DNA of 64,000 bases, taken from positions 4,746,721-4,810,720 of the forward strand of contig NZ_AP018178.1 in assembly GCF_002368195.1 (NCBI RefSeq), read 5' to 3'. The position numbers and the translations under genes were made by a program. The stretch is from Calothrix sp. NIES-2100 (lineage in GTDB: Bacteria; Cyanobacteriota; Cyanobacteriia; Cyanobacteriales; Nostocaceae). Under the pieces are notes generated by a model. The model ran no database searches. It was not told the DNA's origin and saw nothing but the letters and a program-made list of their open reading frames with translations. Below, piece after piece: positions 35,207 through 44,680 of the stretch. Every line of letters begins with the position of its first letter. The first letter of the stretch is position 1.

Positions 35207-36145
35207 ATGTTGAAAATCAATCGATTCTGGAACAAACTACGCCATCATATCCCACAAATGACTAGATTTTTATTGCTGATAGCTTTTAGCTGCACTTTAG
35301 TTGTCACAATTTTTTTAACATCTTCACAAGCACAATTATCCGGACAAACAGAATCTCCTGTAGTAGTGGGGTGGGAATTTGCAGAAATTCCAGAACTAAA
35401 CAAAGCTTCTATTAAAGAAATTGAGTATGAGGGTGAATGTCCAGGTACAGACTCAGGTTCTAAGAAAGCTTGGTTTACTTCTAGTAAAACTCCTCCGGCT
35501 CCTAAAAGACGTGTAGTTGTTAAAAATGTCACTAGAGGTTTAGAAAGCAATCCCTATCCATACACAGATAGAGAATACGATAAAGGAAGGTCTTCTGAAA
35601 GCACCCAAATGGCTTTTGGAACAAACCATCGTGGTAGTTACTTAAGTGTTCTAGCTGGTGAAAATAAATTTGAATACGAGATTAAAGAAAATAACAAAGT
35701 GATTGATTCCGGCTCCTTCACATCTGTGATTGCTAAAGAAATTGATGTTAGACGTAGAGATTCTACAGTAACTAAAAATACTGTCTGTTCTAACTCAGCG
35801 GTTCCTCTCAATGTGTGTGCTGATATCCGCAGAAAAACTGAATACACTTGTCCAAACAACAAAATTCTTCGCTCCATTCTTGAGCCAGATAACTCGGAAA
35901 CTTCCACACTCATCGCTAATCAGACATTTGGAGATATAGTGTATGTAATGAATGGTGATATACATACATTGCGCCCTGGAGAAAAAATACAATACACTGA
36001 TAAATATTTAAATATTGAGTTTAATCCAACTTGCGCAAGTGGCTGTAGTCCAACAACTTCACCTCGCCAGCTGCAACCAGGTAAAAGATATCAATTTAAA
36101 TCTTTATCTGGTTCCACAATTCAATTAGTTGACTATCCCAGATAA
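35207..36145 (+). CDS. Secreted cysteine-containing protein of unknown function
   Basis: 312 residues with an N-terminal signal peptide or anchor (FLLLIAFSCTLVVTIFLTSS, cleavage after SQAQ). The mature part has seven cysteines (CPG, VCSN, VCAD, TCPN, TCAS, GCSP and one more in the leader), suggesting disulphide bonds in the periplasm or outside. Two basic stretches, APKRRVVVKN and DVRRRDS, are notable. No family is recognised. It is isolated, in a stretch of remnants. Confidence 0.6.
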   Translation: MLKINRFWNKLRHHIPQMTRFLLLIAFSCTLVVTIFLTSSQAQLSGQTESPVVVGWEFAEIPELNKASIKEIEYEGECPGTDSGSKKAWFTSSKTPPAPKRRVVVKNVTRGLESNPYPYTDREYDKGRSSESTQMAFGTNHRGSYLSVLAGENKFEYEIKENNKVIDSGSFTSVIAKEIDVRRRDSTVTKNTVCSNSAVPLNVCADIRRKTEYTCPNNKILRSILEPDNSETSTLIANQTFGDIVYVMNGDIHTLRPGEKIQYTDKYLNIEFNPTCASGCSPTTSPRQLQPGKRYQFKSLSGSTIQLVDYPR

Positions 36146-36336
36146 ATTTTATGAAAAATCTCCATCGCCTTGGGGGTGGAGATTTTCGCCTAAACAACAA
36201 CTATTTTTCTAGACAATAGAGTAGAACACTCAAAATAGGCGATCGCACTTCTTTTTTCTGATTATCAGACAGTAAGTTGCGATTACACTAATAATTTACT
36301 GGTAACAGCGCTTGTAACTAATATTATTTATAGCAA

Positions 36337-36391
36337 TTGTAAATCATTCGTGAATAACAAGATCCCCGACTTCTTTCAGAAGTCGGGGATC
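36337..36391. repeat. Dispersed hairpin GATCCCCGACTTCT, second copy
   Basis: 14-bp arms, 3-nt loop; with the flank it matches 13292-13346 in inverted orientation. Here it lies just past the stop of the ABC permease gene and could serve as terminator. Confidence 0.8.
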
Positions 36392-36425
36392 TGAGGACTT
36401 ACTGATTTTCACGAAATTCTCTGTC

Positions 36426-37451
36426 TTAATAACGAATTCGCGGATCGACGTAAGCATTTAAAATATCAATCAAAATACTGGCGCTGACGACGATCGCACC
36501 AAAAAACACCAGTACTCCTTGGACAGTGGGATAATCGCGATCGGAAATCGCTTGATACAATCTATTAGCTAACCCAGGCCAAGAAAATGTTACCTCAGTT
36601 AAAATCGCCCCACCCAACAGCGAAGCAAAGGTTAATCCCAAAACTGTAATTACTGGAATTAGAGCATTTTTTAAAGCATGGGAAACTAAAATCTTGCCTT
36701 CGGGAATACCTCTAGCCCTAGCAGCTTCTATATAATCTGCTTGGAGAGTTTGCTTTAAATTAACGCGCACAATCCGCTCAAAAATTCCACTCAGCAAAAT
36801 TCCTAGAGTCAAGCTAGGAAGGGCGATATGGTGCAATGATATTAAAAATTGGCTGAAGTTACCAGCTAGTAAACTATCAATGGTATATAACCCAGTAATA
36901 TGAGCCGGAGCAGGAAGATTTGGGGGGAAGCGGTTGGAATTGGGAAACCAACCCAGTTGTACTGAAAAAATTAACTGGAGAATCATCCCCGCCCAAAACA
37001 TTGGGAGTGCATAGGTAATAATTCCAAATAAACGCCCCCCAGCATCAACAACTGTACCAGGACGAGAAGCTGAAAGCGTCCCAACTACAATTCCGACAAT
37101 GAGTGCAACTGCCATACTACACACAGCTAACTCTACTGTCGCCGGAAAATATTGTCCAATGATGTCTCCAATATGCTGTCCCCGACTGGTTAAAGAAGTT
37201 CCCAAATCAAAACGCAGCAAGTTTCCCAAATAATTTAAATACTGTAACCACAAAGGTAAGTCTAAACCCAGTTGTTTCCGTAGTTCCGCTTTCGCACTTT
37301 CTGGCGCACGTCCACCGAGAATTGCATCGGCGGGATCTCCTGGTGTGGCTCTCAGTAAGAGAAATACAATGGTGATAATTGTTAATAGCTGAAGTGGTGC
37401 TAAAAGTAAACGCGAGACAATGTAATATTGTAGAGCTTTGGAGCGAGACAT
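36426..37451 (-). CDS. Peptide/nickel-type ABC transporter permease (DppB/OppB family)
   Basis: 341 residues, six predicted membrane helices. N-terminal LLLAPLQLLTIITIVFLLLR with ATPGDPA following is the OppB start, and the cytoplasmic coupling motif EAARARGIPEGKILVSHALK is present. It forms one half of the channel; the second permease (OppC) and ATPases are not adjacent. The gene follows the binding-protein gene on the same strand after about 130 bases of repeats. Confidence 0.92.
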   Translation of the reverse strand: MSRSKALQYYIVSRLLLAPLQLLTIITIVFLLLRATPGDPADAILGGRAPESAKAELRKQLGLDLPLWLQYLNYLGNLLRFDLGTSLTSRGQHIGDIIGQYFPATVELAVCSMAVALIVGIVVGTLSASRPGTVVDAGGRLFGIITYALPMFWAGMILQLIFSVQLGWFPNSNRFPPNLPAPAHITGLYTIDSLLAGNFSQFLISLHHIALPSLTLGILLSGIFERIVRVNLKQTLQADYIEAARARGIPEGKILVSHALKNALIPVITVLGLTFASLLGGAILTEVTFSWPGLANRLYQAISDRDYPTVQGVLVFFGAIVVSASILIDILNAYVDPRIRY

Positions 37452-37523
37452 ATTTATTTAGTCATTGGTCATTAGTGATTAGTCATTAGCCATTTACACA
37501 AGACAAATGACTAATGACAAAGC

Positions 37524-37563
37524 GCAAAGTCTGAGCGCCGGCTTCCGGCGAACAGAACTTTGC
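37524..37563. repeat. Palindrome between the binding protein and the permease
   Basis: GCAAAGTCTGAGCGCCGGCT and its complement; same core as 26618 and 27831. Before it (37450-37520) are ATGACTAATGAC-type STRR units. Confidence 0.85.
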
Positions 37564-37578
37564 AAGAGAGGACAAAAA

Positions 37579-39228
37579 CTACTTTTTAATCGGTTTATAA
37601 ACTAAATTTTGCGTGGGGTCAAGTTGGACGTTGGTGACACCTTTTTGAGCAAAAACATAGTCTTTATTTTGCCATAAGGGAACATAAGGCACATCATTTG
37701 TTACTTGTTCTTGAATTTGGGTAAATATCTGCTTACGTGTTTCTGGATTTTGTTCTTTGCGTTGTTGATCGATCAGCTTATTGACGGCTTCATTGTAATA
37801 AAAAGAACCTTGACTTTGACTCCCACCATCTTCACATCCTTTGGCAACAGAACCTTTCTGACACGCTAAAAATGGTTGCACGTAATTATCAGGATCTAAA
37901 AAGTCGGGATACCAATCAAGTAAAGCGGCTGGATATAAACCCTTACCAATATCTTTAAAGAAGGTAGCACCTTCTACAGTGCTGATTTCCAATTGCAAGA
38001 TCCCATCCATTTTTTGATCGACCAGTGATTTGAGTGTTTGTGCTACTAAACTTCGAGTAGGCGAACTCGCAGGATACCAAACTTGAATTTTTGCCGGATT
38101 TTCTTTAGAAAAACCAGCGCCAGTTAATAGTTGTTTCGCCTTATCAAAGTTAGCATCACCATATTTATCTTTAAATAAGGGCTGGGAAACATTAAATGTG
38201 GTCGGAATCATGCTGTAGAGTGCATCAGCTTGATTAAACAAGACTCGCTGATTTAATAGTTGACGGTCAATTAGGGAAGCGATCGCTTGTCTTACCTCTG
38301 GTTTATCCAACGGTTTCTGATTCCGGTTCAACACCATATAACTTACTACACTACCTTGAGCGCTAATCGCTTGCCAATCTCCTTTTTTTCCTCGTTCTTC
38401 TAAGCTACGGATTTGATCTGGTTGCAAAGAAAGATAGGCTACATCTAGTGCGCCTGTCCGGAAGGCGTTAAACAAGTTCACTGGACTAGTCTGAATTTGG
38501 ACGTTAATACCTTTATTTGCTGGTTTTTCTCCCCAATATTTATCAAACACATCCAATCGCAGGGAATCAGTACCATATTGAGCTAATTTATAAGGGCCAG
38601 TTCCCACAAATGTTTCTGGCTTAAATTTCCCCGCACCCAGTTCGTAAGCTTTCGGCGAAAGTGGACAAACCCCAGAAAACGCCAGTAAAGAGGGAAACGC
38701 CGCAAAAGGTTTTTTCAACTTGATAGTTAACTCGTACTCACCCGTAGCTTTTACTGAATCTACAGTATCTGCTAGTAAAAATGAGGGTTTACCTTTATTT
38801 TCAATAAAGCGTTTAATAGTAAATACCATCGCCTCCGCATTAAAAGGAGTATCATCATGAAAAACTACTCCCTGACGTAAGGGGATGGTATAAGTTAAAC
38901 CATCTGGACTGACTTTGGGTAATGCTGTCGCCAGTTGAGGTTTAATTTCTGTGCTACCAGGCTCATAAGTATAGAGGCGATCGCTCATATTAAATACTAA
39001 ACCCAACGATGCCAACTCATAAGCATCAGCCGGATCTAGAGTTCTTGGCTTGGCTGTCGTCCCGATAGTTATCCGTCCATCCCCTGTAGCAGAATTCCCA
39101 GAACTAGTTGAGGTAGTTGTCTGTGAACGAGGCGTACAACTCACAACCAACAATAAACATAGACAGAATAAAGAGAGAAATTGTGTCATCCCTCTCCATC
39201 GTTTAACTGATATGGCAAACCTGGTCAT
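37579..39228 (-). CDS. ABC transporter substrate-binding lipoprotein, family 5 (peptide type)
   Basis: 549 residues. Signal peptide with lipobox LVVSC at residues 27-31, so it should be an anchored lipoprotein; the start may be the second methionine (residue 14). The solute-binding family 5 hallmarks are TAKPRTLDPADAYE, VFHDDTPFNAEAMVFTIKRF and GTGPYKL. It probably delivers oligopeptides or a similar solute to the permease encoded next. The ligand cannot be told from sequence. Confidence 0.9.
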   Translation of the reverse strand: MTRFAISVKRWRGMTQFLSLFCLCLLLVVSCTPRSQTTTSTSSGNSATGDGRITIGTTAKPRTLDPADAYELASLGLVFNMSDRLYTYEPGSTEIKPQLATALPKVSPDGLTYTIPLRQGVVFHDDTPFNAEAMVFTIKRFIENKGKPSFLLADTVDSVKATGEYELTIKLKKPFAAFPSLLAFSGVCPLSPKAYELGAGKFKPETFVGTGPYKLAQYGTDSLRLDVFDKYWGEKPANKGINVQIQTSPVNLFNAFRTGALDVAYLSLQPDQIRSLEERGKKGDWQAISAQGSVVSYMVLNRNQKPLDKPEVRQAIASLIDRQLLNQRVLFNQADALYSMIPTTFNVSQPLFKDKYGDANFDKAKQLLTGAGFSKENPAKIQVWYPASSPTRSLVAQTLKSLVDQKMDGILQLEISTVEGATFFKDIGKGLYPAALLDWYPDFLDPDNYVQPFLACQKGSVAKGCEDGGSQSQGSFYYNEAVNKLIDQQRKEQNPETRKQIFTQIQEQVTNDVPYVPLWQNKDYVFAQKGVTNVQLDPTQNLVYKPIKK

Positions 39229-39296
39229 AGAAATAAAAGTATTGAGAACAATGGTGAGTCATTTTACTATAGGTTGGTGAATTTTCTAAAGAAAAA

Positions 39297-40043
39297 TTAG
39301 ACTTCTACACCAAGGATGCATAAGTGATCCTCTATTAGTTGTTTACCTAAGTGCATCGGATATGGAAAGAGAATATTACCCATAGACCATGCTGGGGAGT
39401 ATCTTAAGTAGTGTGGCACTCGGCAAAGAGATTTGAGGCTTTCTGCGGTTTTTTGAAAATCCGGATGAACAAAAAAGGGTACGATTTCTAATATCTGCTG
39501 GTGCTTGAATGCAATATTGGCACTGTATTCTTCATTTTGAGAGTCGAGGATGTAGAATTCGCGTACTGTTGGCGTATCTTGTGCTTTTTGTGTTGTTGGT
39601 AATCTGCCAATAGAGAAGTAATGTAGCAACTCAGGTATAGATTTATCGTAAAAGCCACTTAAGCGAATTAGATCTCTCGCTGGGGATTTTTCATGCCAAG
39701 CTTTTCGATTAGTAATGTATTGGTTTGTCTCGTCACCAGTGCGGAAGCGAATAATTCCCAGTAAATTGCTGAGTTGGCTATGGTCACGATTATATATACA
39801 AGCATGACCTGGAACGTGTTGGAAATCCAAGACATCCCGCTTTGCAAGGAGATTTTCATTTTTGAGTTGAAACCAAACTTGACCTCCATTTTCTTCGCCA
39901 CGTTCATTACGCCATACATCAGCTTCAATCAACACAACAGTAGGCCGTTTACCTACTTGCGCGATCGCATCCGCAGCAAATTTTGCTAAATCTATTCCCT
40001 TTAACTGAACTGTTTTGAGATAATTGCGATCGCGTCTTGCACC
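39297..40043 (-). pseudogene. C-terminal remnant of a pPIWI-RE-like (RNase H fold, Argonaute-related) protein
   Basis: An open frame bounded upstream by a TAA at 40044-40046; the longest ATG frame begins at 39935, but similarity-like sequence continues upstream (DLAKFAADAIAQVGKRPTVV, then LIEADVWRNE). That part, GIIRFRTGDETNQYI, and the end RYSPAWSMGNILFPYPMHLG, resemble the C-terminal RNase H-like domain of pPIWI-RE proteins, which belong to predicted defence systems with a helicase and a nuclease. The N-terminal two thirds and partner genes are absent. The family call is from memory of the motif pattern. Confidence 0.45.
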
Positions 40044-40099
40044 TTACGCCACTGGATTTCTTGCTGTCTTTCTCCTGAGGAAATTACACTGCTGCTATT

Positions 40100-40462
40100 A
40101 TGCCTGGGCCATTTGAGGCGGTCTACGCAGCTTCTAAAGCATTTATACATTCCTTCACAGAAGGATTACGCAACGAATTAAAGGATACAGGAATTACCGT
40201 TACGGCACTTATGCCAGGTCCCACCGATACCAACTTTTTCCACCGTGCAGGTATGGACGACACCAAGGTAGGTGCAAACAAGAAAGATGATCCGGCTCTA
40301 GTCGCCAAGCAAGATTTTGAAGCATTGATGGCTGACAAGGATGATGCGATCGCTGGGTCACTGAAGACGAAGATTCAGGGAACTGTGAGTAAGATTTTGC
40401 CTGATACCGTCAATGCTGAGCAGCACCGTCAGCTTACTGAGCCAGGTTCAGCGAACAAATAA
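40100..40462 (+). pseudogene. C-terminal remnant of a short-chain dehydrogenase/reductase
   Basis: 120 codons starting at the catalytic region: YAASKAFIHSFTEGLRNELK (YxxxK) and TVTALMPGPTDTNFF. The N-terminal NAD(P)-binding Rossmann part (about 140 residues) is missing, so the frame cannot give an active enzyme. It begins about 55 bases from the truncated end of the pPIWI-RE-like remnant, on the opposite strand. Confidence 0.8.
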
Positions 40463-40867
40463 GGGAATACCAAAAGATAAAATATCCCAAATGGTAGGCC
40501 TGGGGTAAACCCCTGCCTTACGAGTTGATACCGTTCCCTATGACTGAATGTTAATTCAGCATAACAAGTACGTTATGCCGATTCTCTATAAACTTGCACT
40601 CTTCTGATTACCTCTGTTTTCCTTCTCTACGAGACGCTCCGCGTTCACGTAGTGTCTCGTAGAGAAGGCGTTCTTTGCGTCCTTGGTGAAGCAGTCCGGT
40701 CTTGGGGAGCCACTGCGGTCTTGGGGTTTCCCCAAGTGGAGCAAGTGGCGTGGTTTCCCCCATGAGGAACTGCTGAACCCGTTCGCTGAAAGCGTTCCCG
40801 AAGGGTAGGGCGGTTAGTTTCTTAATATTAAGTGCATCATCTGGTCGAATTGGTATTAGAGCAATTT
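40463..40867. other. Intergenic region with repeat mosaic
   Basis: 40623-40672 is an inverted repeat with TCTCTACGAGACGCT and its complement; 40690-40810 has CTTGGGGAGCC and CCCTACCCTTCGGGAACG-type blocks also seen near 24600. No gene. Confidence 0.5.
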
Positions 40868-42883
40868 TTAATCAGACAAATGCCAAATCTTGATAATATT
40901 CTCAGCGCTCCCACCACTAGCAATAGTCTTACCATCTGGGCTAGTAGCTACGGAATAAATGTAACCAGAATCTCGCTTTAAAGTGCGGATTTCTTTTCCT
41001 GTTGTTGTATCCCATAGTTTGATTGTATTGTCACTACTGCCACTAACAAGAATCAGATTATTTAATTTTTTGCTAGCTGCTACTTTGGGTAAATAGGCAA
41101 CAGAATTCACTTTGTCAGTATGACCTTTTAATGTCCGAATTGTCTCGCCTGTTACCAGATTCCATAATTTGATTGTTTTGTCCTTACTCCCACTAGCAAT
41201 AGTTACACCATCGGGGCTAAAAGCAACAGAAAGAATTAATTCAGAATGTCCGATAAAAGTACGAATTTCTTTTCCTGTCGCCACATTCCAAAGTTTAATT
41301 TTCTTATCCCAACTCCCACTAGCAAGAGTCTGTCCATCCGGACTGAAAGCAATAGCAGAAACCGCCTTATTATGTCCCCCCAAGCTGCGAATTATTTGTC
41401 CAGTTGAGAGATTCCACAGTTTAATCGTTTTGTCTAAGCTACTACTAGCTAGGGTTTTACCGTCAGGACTAAAAGCAACAGATGAAATTCCATCCTTATG
41501 TCCTTTTAAGGTAAGAATTTCTTCCCCAGTAGAGATATTCCATAGTTTAATATTTTTATCTGCACTACCACTAGCCAAGGTTTTACCATCGGGACTAAAA
41601 GCGACAGTCCAAATCCATTGAGAATGACCTTTGAGAGTCTGGATTTCTTTTTTGGTTGCTAGATTCCACAGTTTGATTGTATTGTCATCACTGCCACTTG
41701 CTAGAGTAATACCATCAGCAGCGAAGGCAACAGAATTCACATCGCTGGAATGTCCTTTAAGAGTGTTGGGTTGATCGGAATTTTCTGTAATGTTTGTAGG
41801 CTGACTGGGGTTAGATAATCTAATTACTGGCTGCGGGCGAGATTGTAAATACCAAATTCCTCCTAATAGCAACAGCAAAATACCAGCACCTAACAAAAAT
41901 AGATTTTTAACATGTGGTTTCTGGGTAATTGTCGTGCCTGAAATTAAAGTTGGGAGAGATGCTGCTAGTACTCTCTCTCCTGTCAAGTCCTTGATGACTT
42001 CTTCAGCAGATTGATAACGCTTGTCGATGTCTGTTGTTAATAGCTTGTTCAGAATCCGATCCAAATTTACATCTAAGGGAACTTTATGCCTATTCTCATG
42101 ATGTAAATATTGCTGCCAAGAGTTAACCCAATCATAGCCTTTTTGCATCAACAGTTGAGATGGACGAATCTTTGTCAATAAATGAAAGCAAGTTGCACCT
42201 AAACTGAATAAATCACTGGATGGATATGCTTTACCATCCTGCATTTGTTCCATAGGAGTATAACCATGTGAGCCAATGGTTGTCCCGATTTGAGTATGTA
42301 CGGCTGCTGTTAGCTGCTTCGAGGAACCAAAATCAATCAAGACTAATCGCCCATCACTTTGACGGCGAATAATATTTTGTGGTTTAATATCTCGATGAAT
42401 GACTCCGCGCTCGTGGATAAATTTGAGGATAGGAAGTAAATCTAACAAAAGTTGGATGATTTTATTTTCATCATATATTATGCCTTTGCGTAATTCTTGG
42501 AGTAAATTCTGCCCTTCGATATATTGCTGTACTAAAAACAAATAATTGTCTTGTTCAAAGTAAGCTAAAAGCGTAGGAATTTGTGGATGTTCTCCTAACT
42601 TTTGCAGTTGTTTAGCTTCTTCTTTAAACAGTTCTACAGCCTTTTTTAATGCAGAAGTTCCCTGGACTTTTGGTGCGAATTGTTTAACTACACACCATTC
42701 ATTGAGTTTATCCGCATCTTCCGCTAGATAGGTTCTACCAAATCCACCTTCATCAGAAAGCACTTTAATGACACGATAACGACTCCGCAAAAGTTCTATC
42801 AATGGTGTATTGCAACTTTGGCAGACTTTTTTATTGTCAGTATTTTGAGGATTGAGACAATCGGGATTCAGGCAGCAGCGCAT
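40868..42883 (-). CDS. Membrane serine/threonine kinase with C-terminal WD40 propeller
   Basis: 671 residues. A short Cys-rich start (CCLNPDCLNPQ, CQSC) that could bind zinc; kinase domain about 36-300 with GGFGRTYLAED, the catalytic HRDIKPQNII and LIDFGSS; one membrane helix (about 330-350, LFLLGAGILLLLLGGIWYLQ); then seven WD40 repeats (about 375-671), enough for one propeller. The order places the kinase inside and the propeller on the far side of the membrane as a sensor. It is paralogous to the gene at 45838-47895. Confidence 0.93.
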   Translation of the reverse strand: MRCCLNPDCLNPQNTDNKKVCQSCNTPLIELLRSRYRVIKVLSDEGGFGRTYLAEDADKLNEWCVVKQFAPKVQGTSALKKAVELFKEEAKQLQKLGEHPQIPTLLAYFEQDNYLFLVQQYIEGQNLLQELRKGIIYDENKIIQLLLDLLPILKFIHERGVIHRDIKPQNIIRRQSDGRLVLIDFGSSKQLTAAVHTQIGTTIGSHGYTPMEQMQDGKAYPSSDLFSLGATCFHLLTKIRPSQLLMQKGYDWVNSWQQYLHHENRHKVPLDVNLDRILNKLLTTDIDKRYQSAEEVIKDLTGERVLAASLPTLISGTTITQKPHVKNLFLLGAGILLLLLGGIWYLQSRPQPVIRLSNPSQPTNITENSDQPNTLKGHSSDVNSVAFAADGITLASGSDDNTIKLWNLATKKEIQTLKGHSQWIWTVAFSPDGKTLASGSADKNIKLWNISTGEEILTLKGHKDGISSVAFSPDGKTLASSSLDKTIKLWNLSTGQIIRSLGGHNKAVSAIAFSPDGQTLASGSWDKKIKLWNVATGKEIRTFIGHSELILSVAFSPDGVTIASGSKDKTIKLWNLVTGETIRTLKGHTDKVNSVAYLPKVAASKKLNNLILVSGSSDNTIKLWDTTTGKEIRTLKRDSGYIYSVATSPDGKTIASGGSAENIIKIWHLSD

Positions 42884-43320
42884 ACTGGGAATCCATATGC
42901 AGGTTGTGTATATATTAATTCATGACACATAATTTTGCTATAAAGTTGCCATGACTAATTATTTTGCATTCGGAAAATAATCTATAGGTAACTCAACAAT
43001 TTAAAATTAAAAATAAATTCGTTGGAGAGCGATCGCCTACAGCATTCTTCCTGCTGATGGCGTTCTTTCTCTATGAGCTATCTACTTTTTATAATTCAGG
43101 GTCAAAAAACTGCGTTAGCTTAAGGCTTTGGCGCAGCGATCGCATCTTACTGTTAATGTACATAAGTTAACAATTCGTAATTAGGTTAGGGACAGTACAA
43201 CAACCAGAACGGGGCGACTTGTAGAGGTTGAGTGTTCCACTATTTTTTAATTACGAATTACTAATTAGTAATTATTCTGCGAATTTGTTCACCTAAGAAA
43301 AACTATAGAGGAGTCAGATA
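42884..43320. other. Divergent intergenic region
   Basis: Between the kinase and the PPC gene. 43169-43261 holds an inverted repeat, AATTCGTAATTA with TAATTACGAATT, and HIP1 sites. The GAGGAG before the PPC start is a strong ribosome-binding site. Confidence 0.5.
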
Positions 43321-44604
43321 ATGCCAGTAAAAAACCCTAAAAAATCCCATTTTAGAGCTAAATTAGCTTTTATTATAGCGATGGGTAGCAGTGTTTTGAT
43401 AAGTAGTTATGCTCTACCTATCAGTGCTTTAGAAATCCCCCAATTTTTGGGAAAATTCATAATTGCCAAAACACCAGATGAACGACAACCAGAAGCAGTA
43501 GAGCAAGGAATTGAGCAAATTCCCACATCTCAAACGCCTGTAGCGCCACAACCCAGCCAACCTATTGATTCACCTTTACCTCCTCGTGTACCGCCCACAA
43601 CTACAAATACTCAACCAGCACCAACGCCAGTGCGATCGCAACCAGTACAACCCACACCAGCACCAACACCAGTGCGATCGCAACCAGTACAAACCACACC
43701 AGCACCAACGCCAGTGCGATCGCAACCAGTACAAACCACACCAGCACCAACGCCAGTGCGATCGCAACCTGTACAAACAATACCAGTGCCGCAACCGCTC
43801 AATAATGGTTCTATTCGTCCACCGCAAGGAGGTTATCAACCAACAATTAAACCACCTACAGGTAACCAGCCAACTCGTGAAGGGTCACCTGTTCCTGCAA
43901 CTACAAATTTGAATTACAAACCCATTAACTTTGTAGATTTTGCCTTTGGTATTCTCAGCAAAAAAGATTTCAAATCTCAAGGTAGGTATTATCACTTCTA
44001 CCAATTTGAAGGTAGAGAAAATCAACTAATTCAAATTAGACTCGGTGGTAGTACAGATACACGCCAATCAAATAACCTCAGCCTTAATCCTTACATGTTT
44101 CTGCTTGACCCCGATAATAACGTGATTGTCAAGCGAGGCAGTACACAGACAACAAATGGGATTAAAGATGCATTTGTCTTTGTGAGGCTACCTGTTCAAG
44201 GTACTTACACGATTGCAGTCACTAGTAAGAACTCAGGCGATACAGGTCGTTATAGTCTAGCACTCAGAAATGACAGAGCCAGCTATGCCCTAGACGAATC
44301 TGCCGAACTAACCGCCCAAAGTCTGACTTTAAAACAAAATAAAAGCCCCTACGATGTTTCCAAGTTTGAGGGCAAAAAGGATCAGCTGATTAGTATTCGT
44401 GCAGATAGTGTGTTTGAAGAATTTTCTCCTTACATAGTCTTACTAAATTCTCAAGGTCAGATTATCGCTGCGGATAATGCTCAAGATGGTAAGTACAGCG
44501 CTCTCATTGACCGAGCCAGGTTACCTGGGGATGATACTTACTATGTAGTAGTGACTTCAGCTAATCCACAACAACGCGGTAGATATCGATTGACTCTATA
44601 CTAG
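43321..44604 (+). CDS. Exported protein with proline-rich repeats and two PPC domains
   Basis: 427 residues. Signal peptide (residues about 13-37), a linker with four copies of the 14-residue unit PVRSQPVQTTPAPT (about residues 100-155), and two pre-peptidase C-terminal (PPC) beta-sandwich domains (about 200-320 and 325-427; SYALDESAELTAQSLTLKQ starts the second). PPC domains aid secretion or binding in extracellular proteins. No peptidase domain is attached. It is flanked by WD40 genes and may share their envelope location. Confidence 0.85.
   Translation: MPVKNPKKSHFRAKLAFIIAMGSSVLISSYALPISALEIPQFLGKFIIAKTPDERQPEAVEQGIEQIPTSQTPVAPQPSQPIDSPLPPRVPPTTTNTQPAPTPVRSQPVQPTPAPTPVRSQPVQTTPAPTPVRSQPVQTTPAPTPVRSQPVQTIPVPQPLNNGSIRPPQGGYQPTIKPPTGNQPTREGSPVPATTNLNYKPINFVDFAFGILSKKDFKSQGRYYHFYQFEGRENQLIQIRLGGSTDTRQSNNLSLNPYMFLLDPDNNVIVKRGSTQTTNGIKDAFVFVRLPVQGTYTIAVTSKNSGDTGRYSLALRNDRASYALDESAELTAQSLTLKQNKSPYDVSKFEGKKDQLISIRADSVFEEFSPYIVLLNSQGQIIAADNAQDGKYSALIDRARLPGDDTYYVVVTSANPQQRGRYRLTLY
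43615..43782. repeat. 42-bp coding tandem repeat with HIP1 in each unit
   Basis: Four units of 42 bases, each containing GTGCGATCGCAACC, encode PVRSQPVQ-type units. The HIP1 octamer thus encodes the RS within VRSQP. Confidence 0.9.
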
Positions 44605-44680
44605 TCAATGGTCAATGGTCATTTGTCATTCGTCTCCCTTGTCTTTCTTGTCCCCCTAGCTCCTAGCCCCCCATCCACTT

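Noticed and set aside
43565..43912. His/Gln-rich and Cys/Trp-rich frames over the PPC gene
   Set aside because: Other-frame readings of the 42-bp proline-rich repeat inside a well-supported gene.
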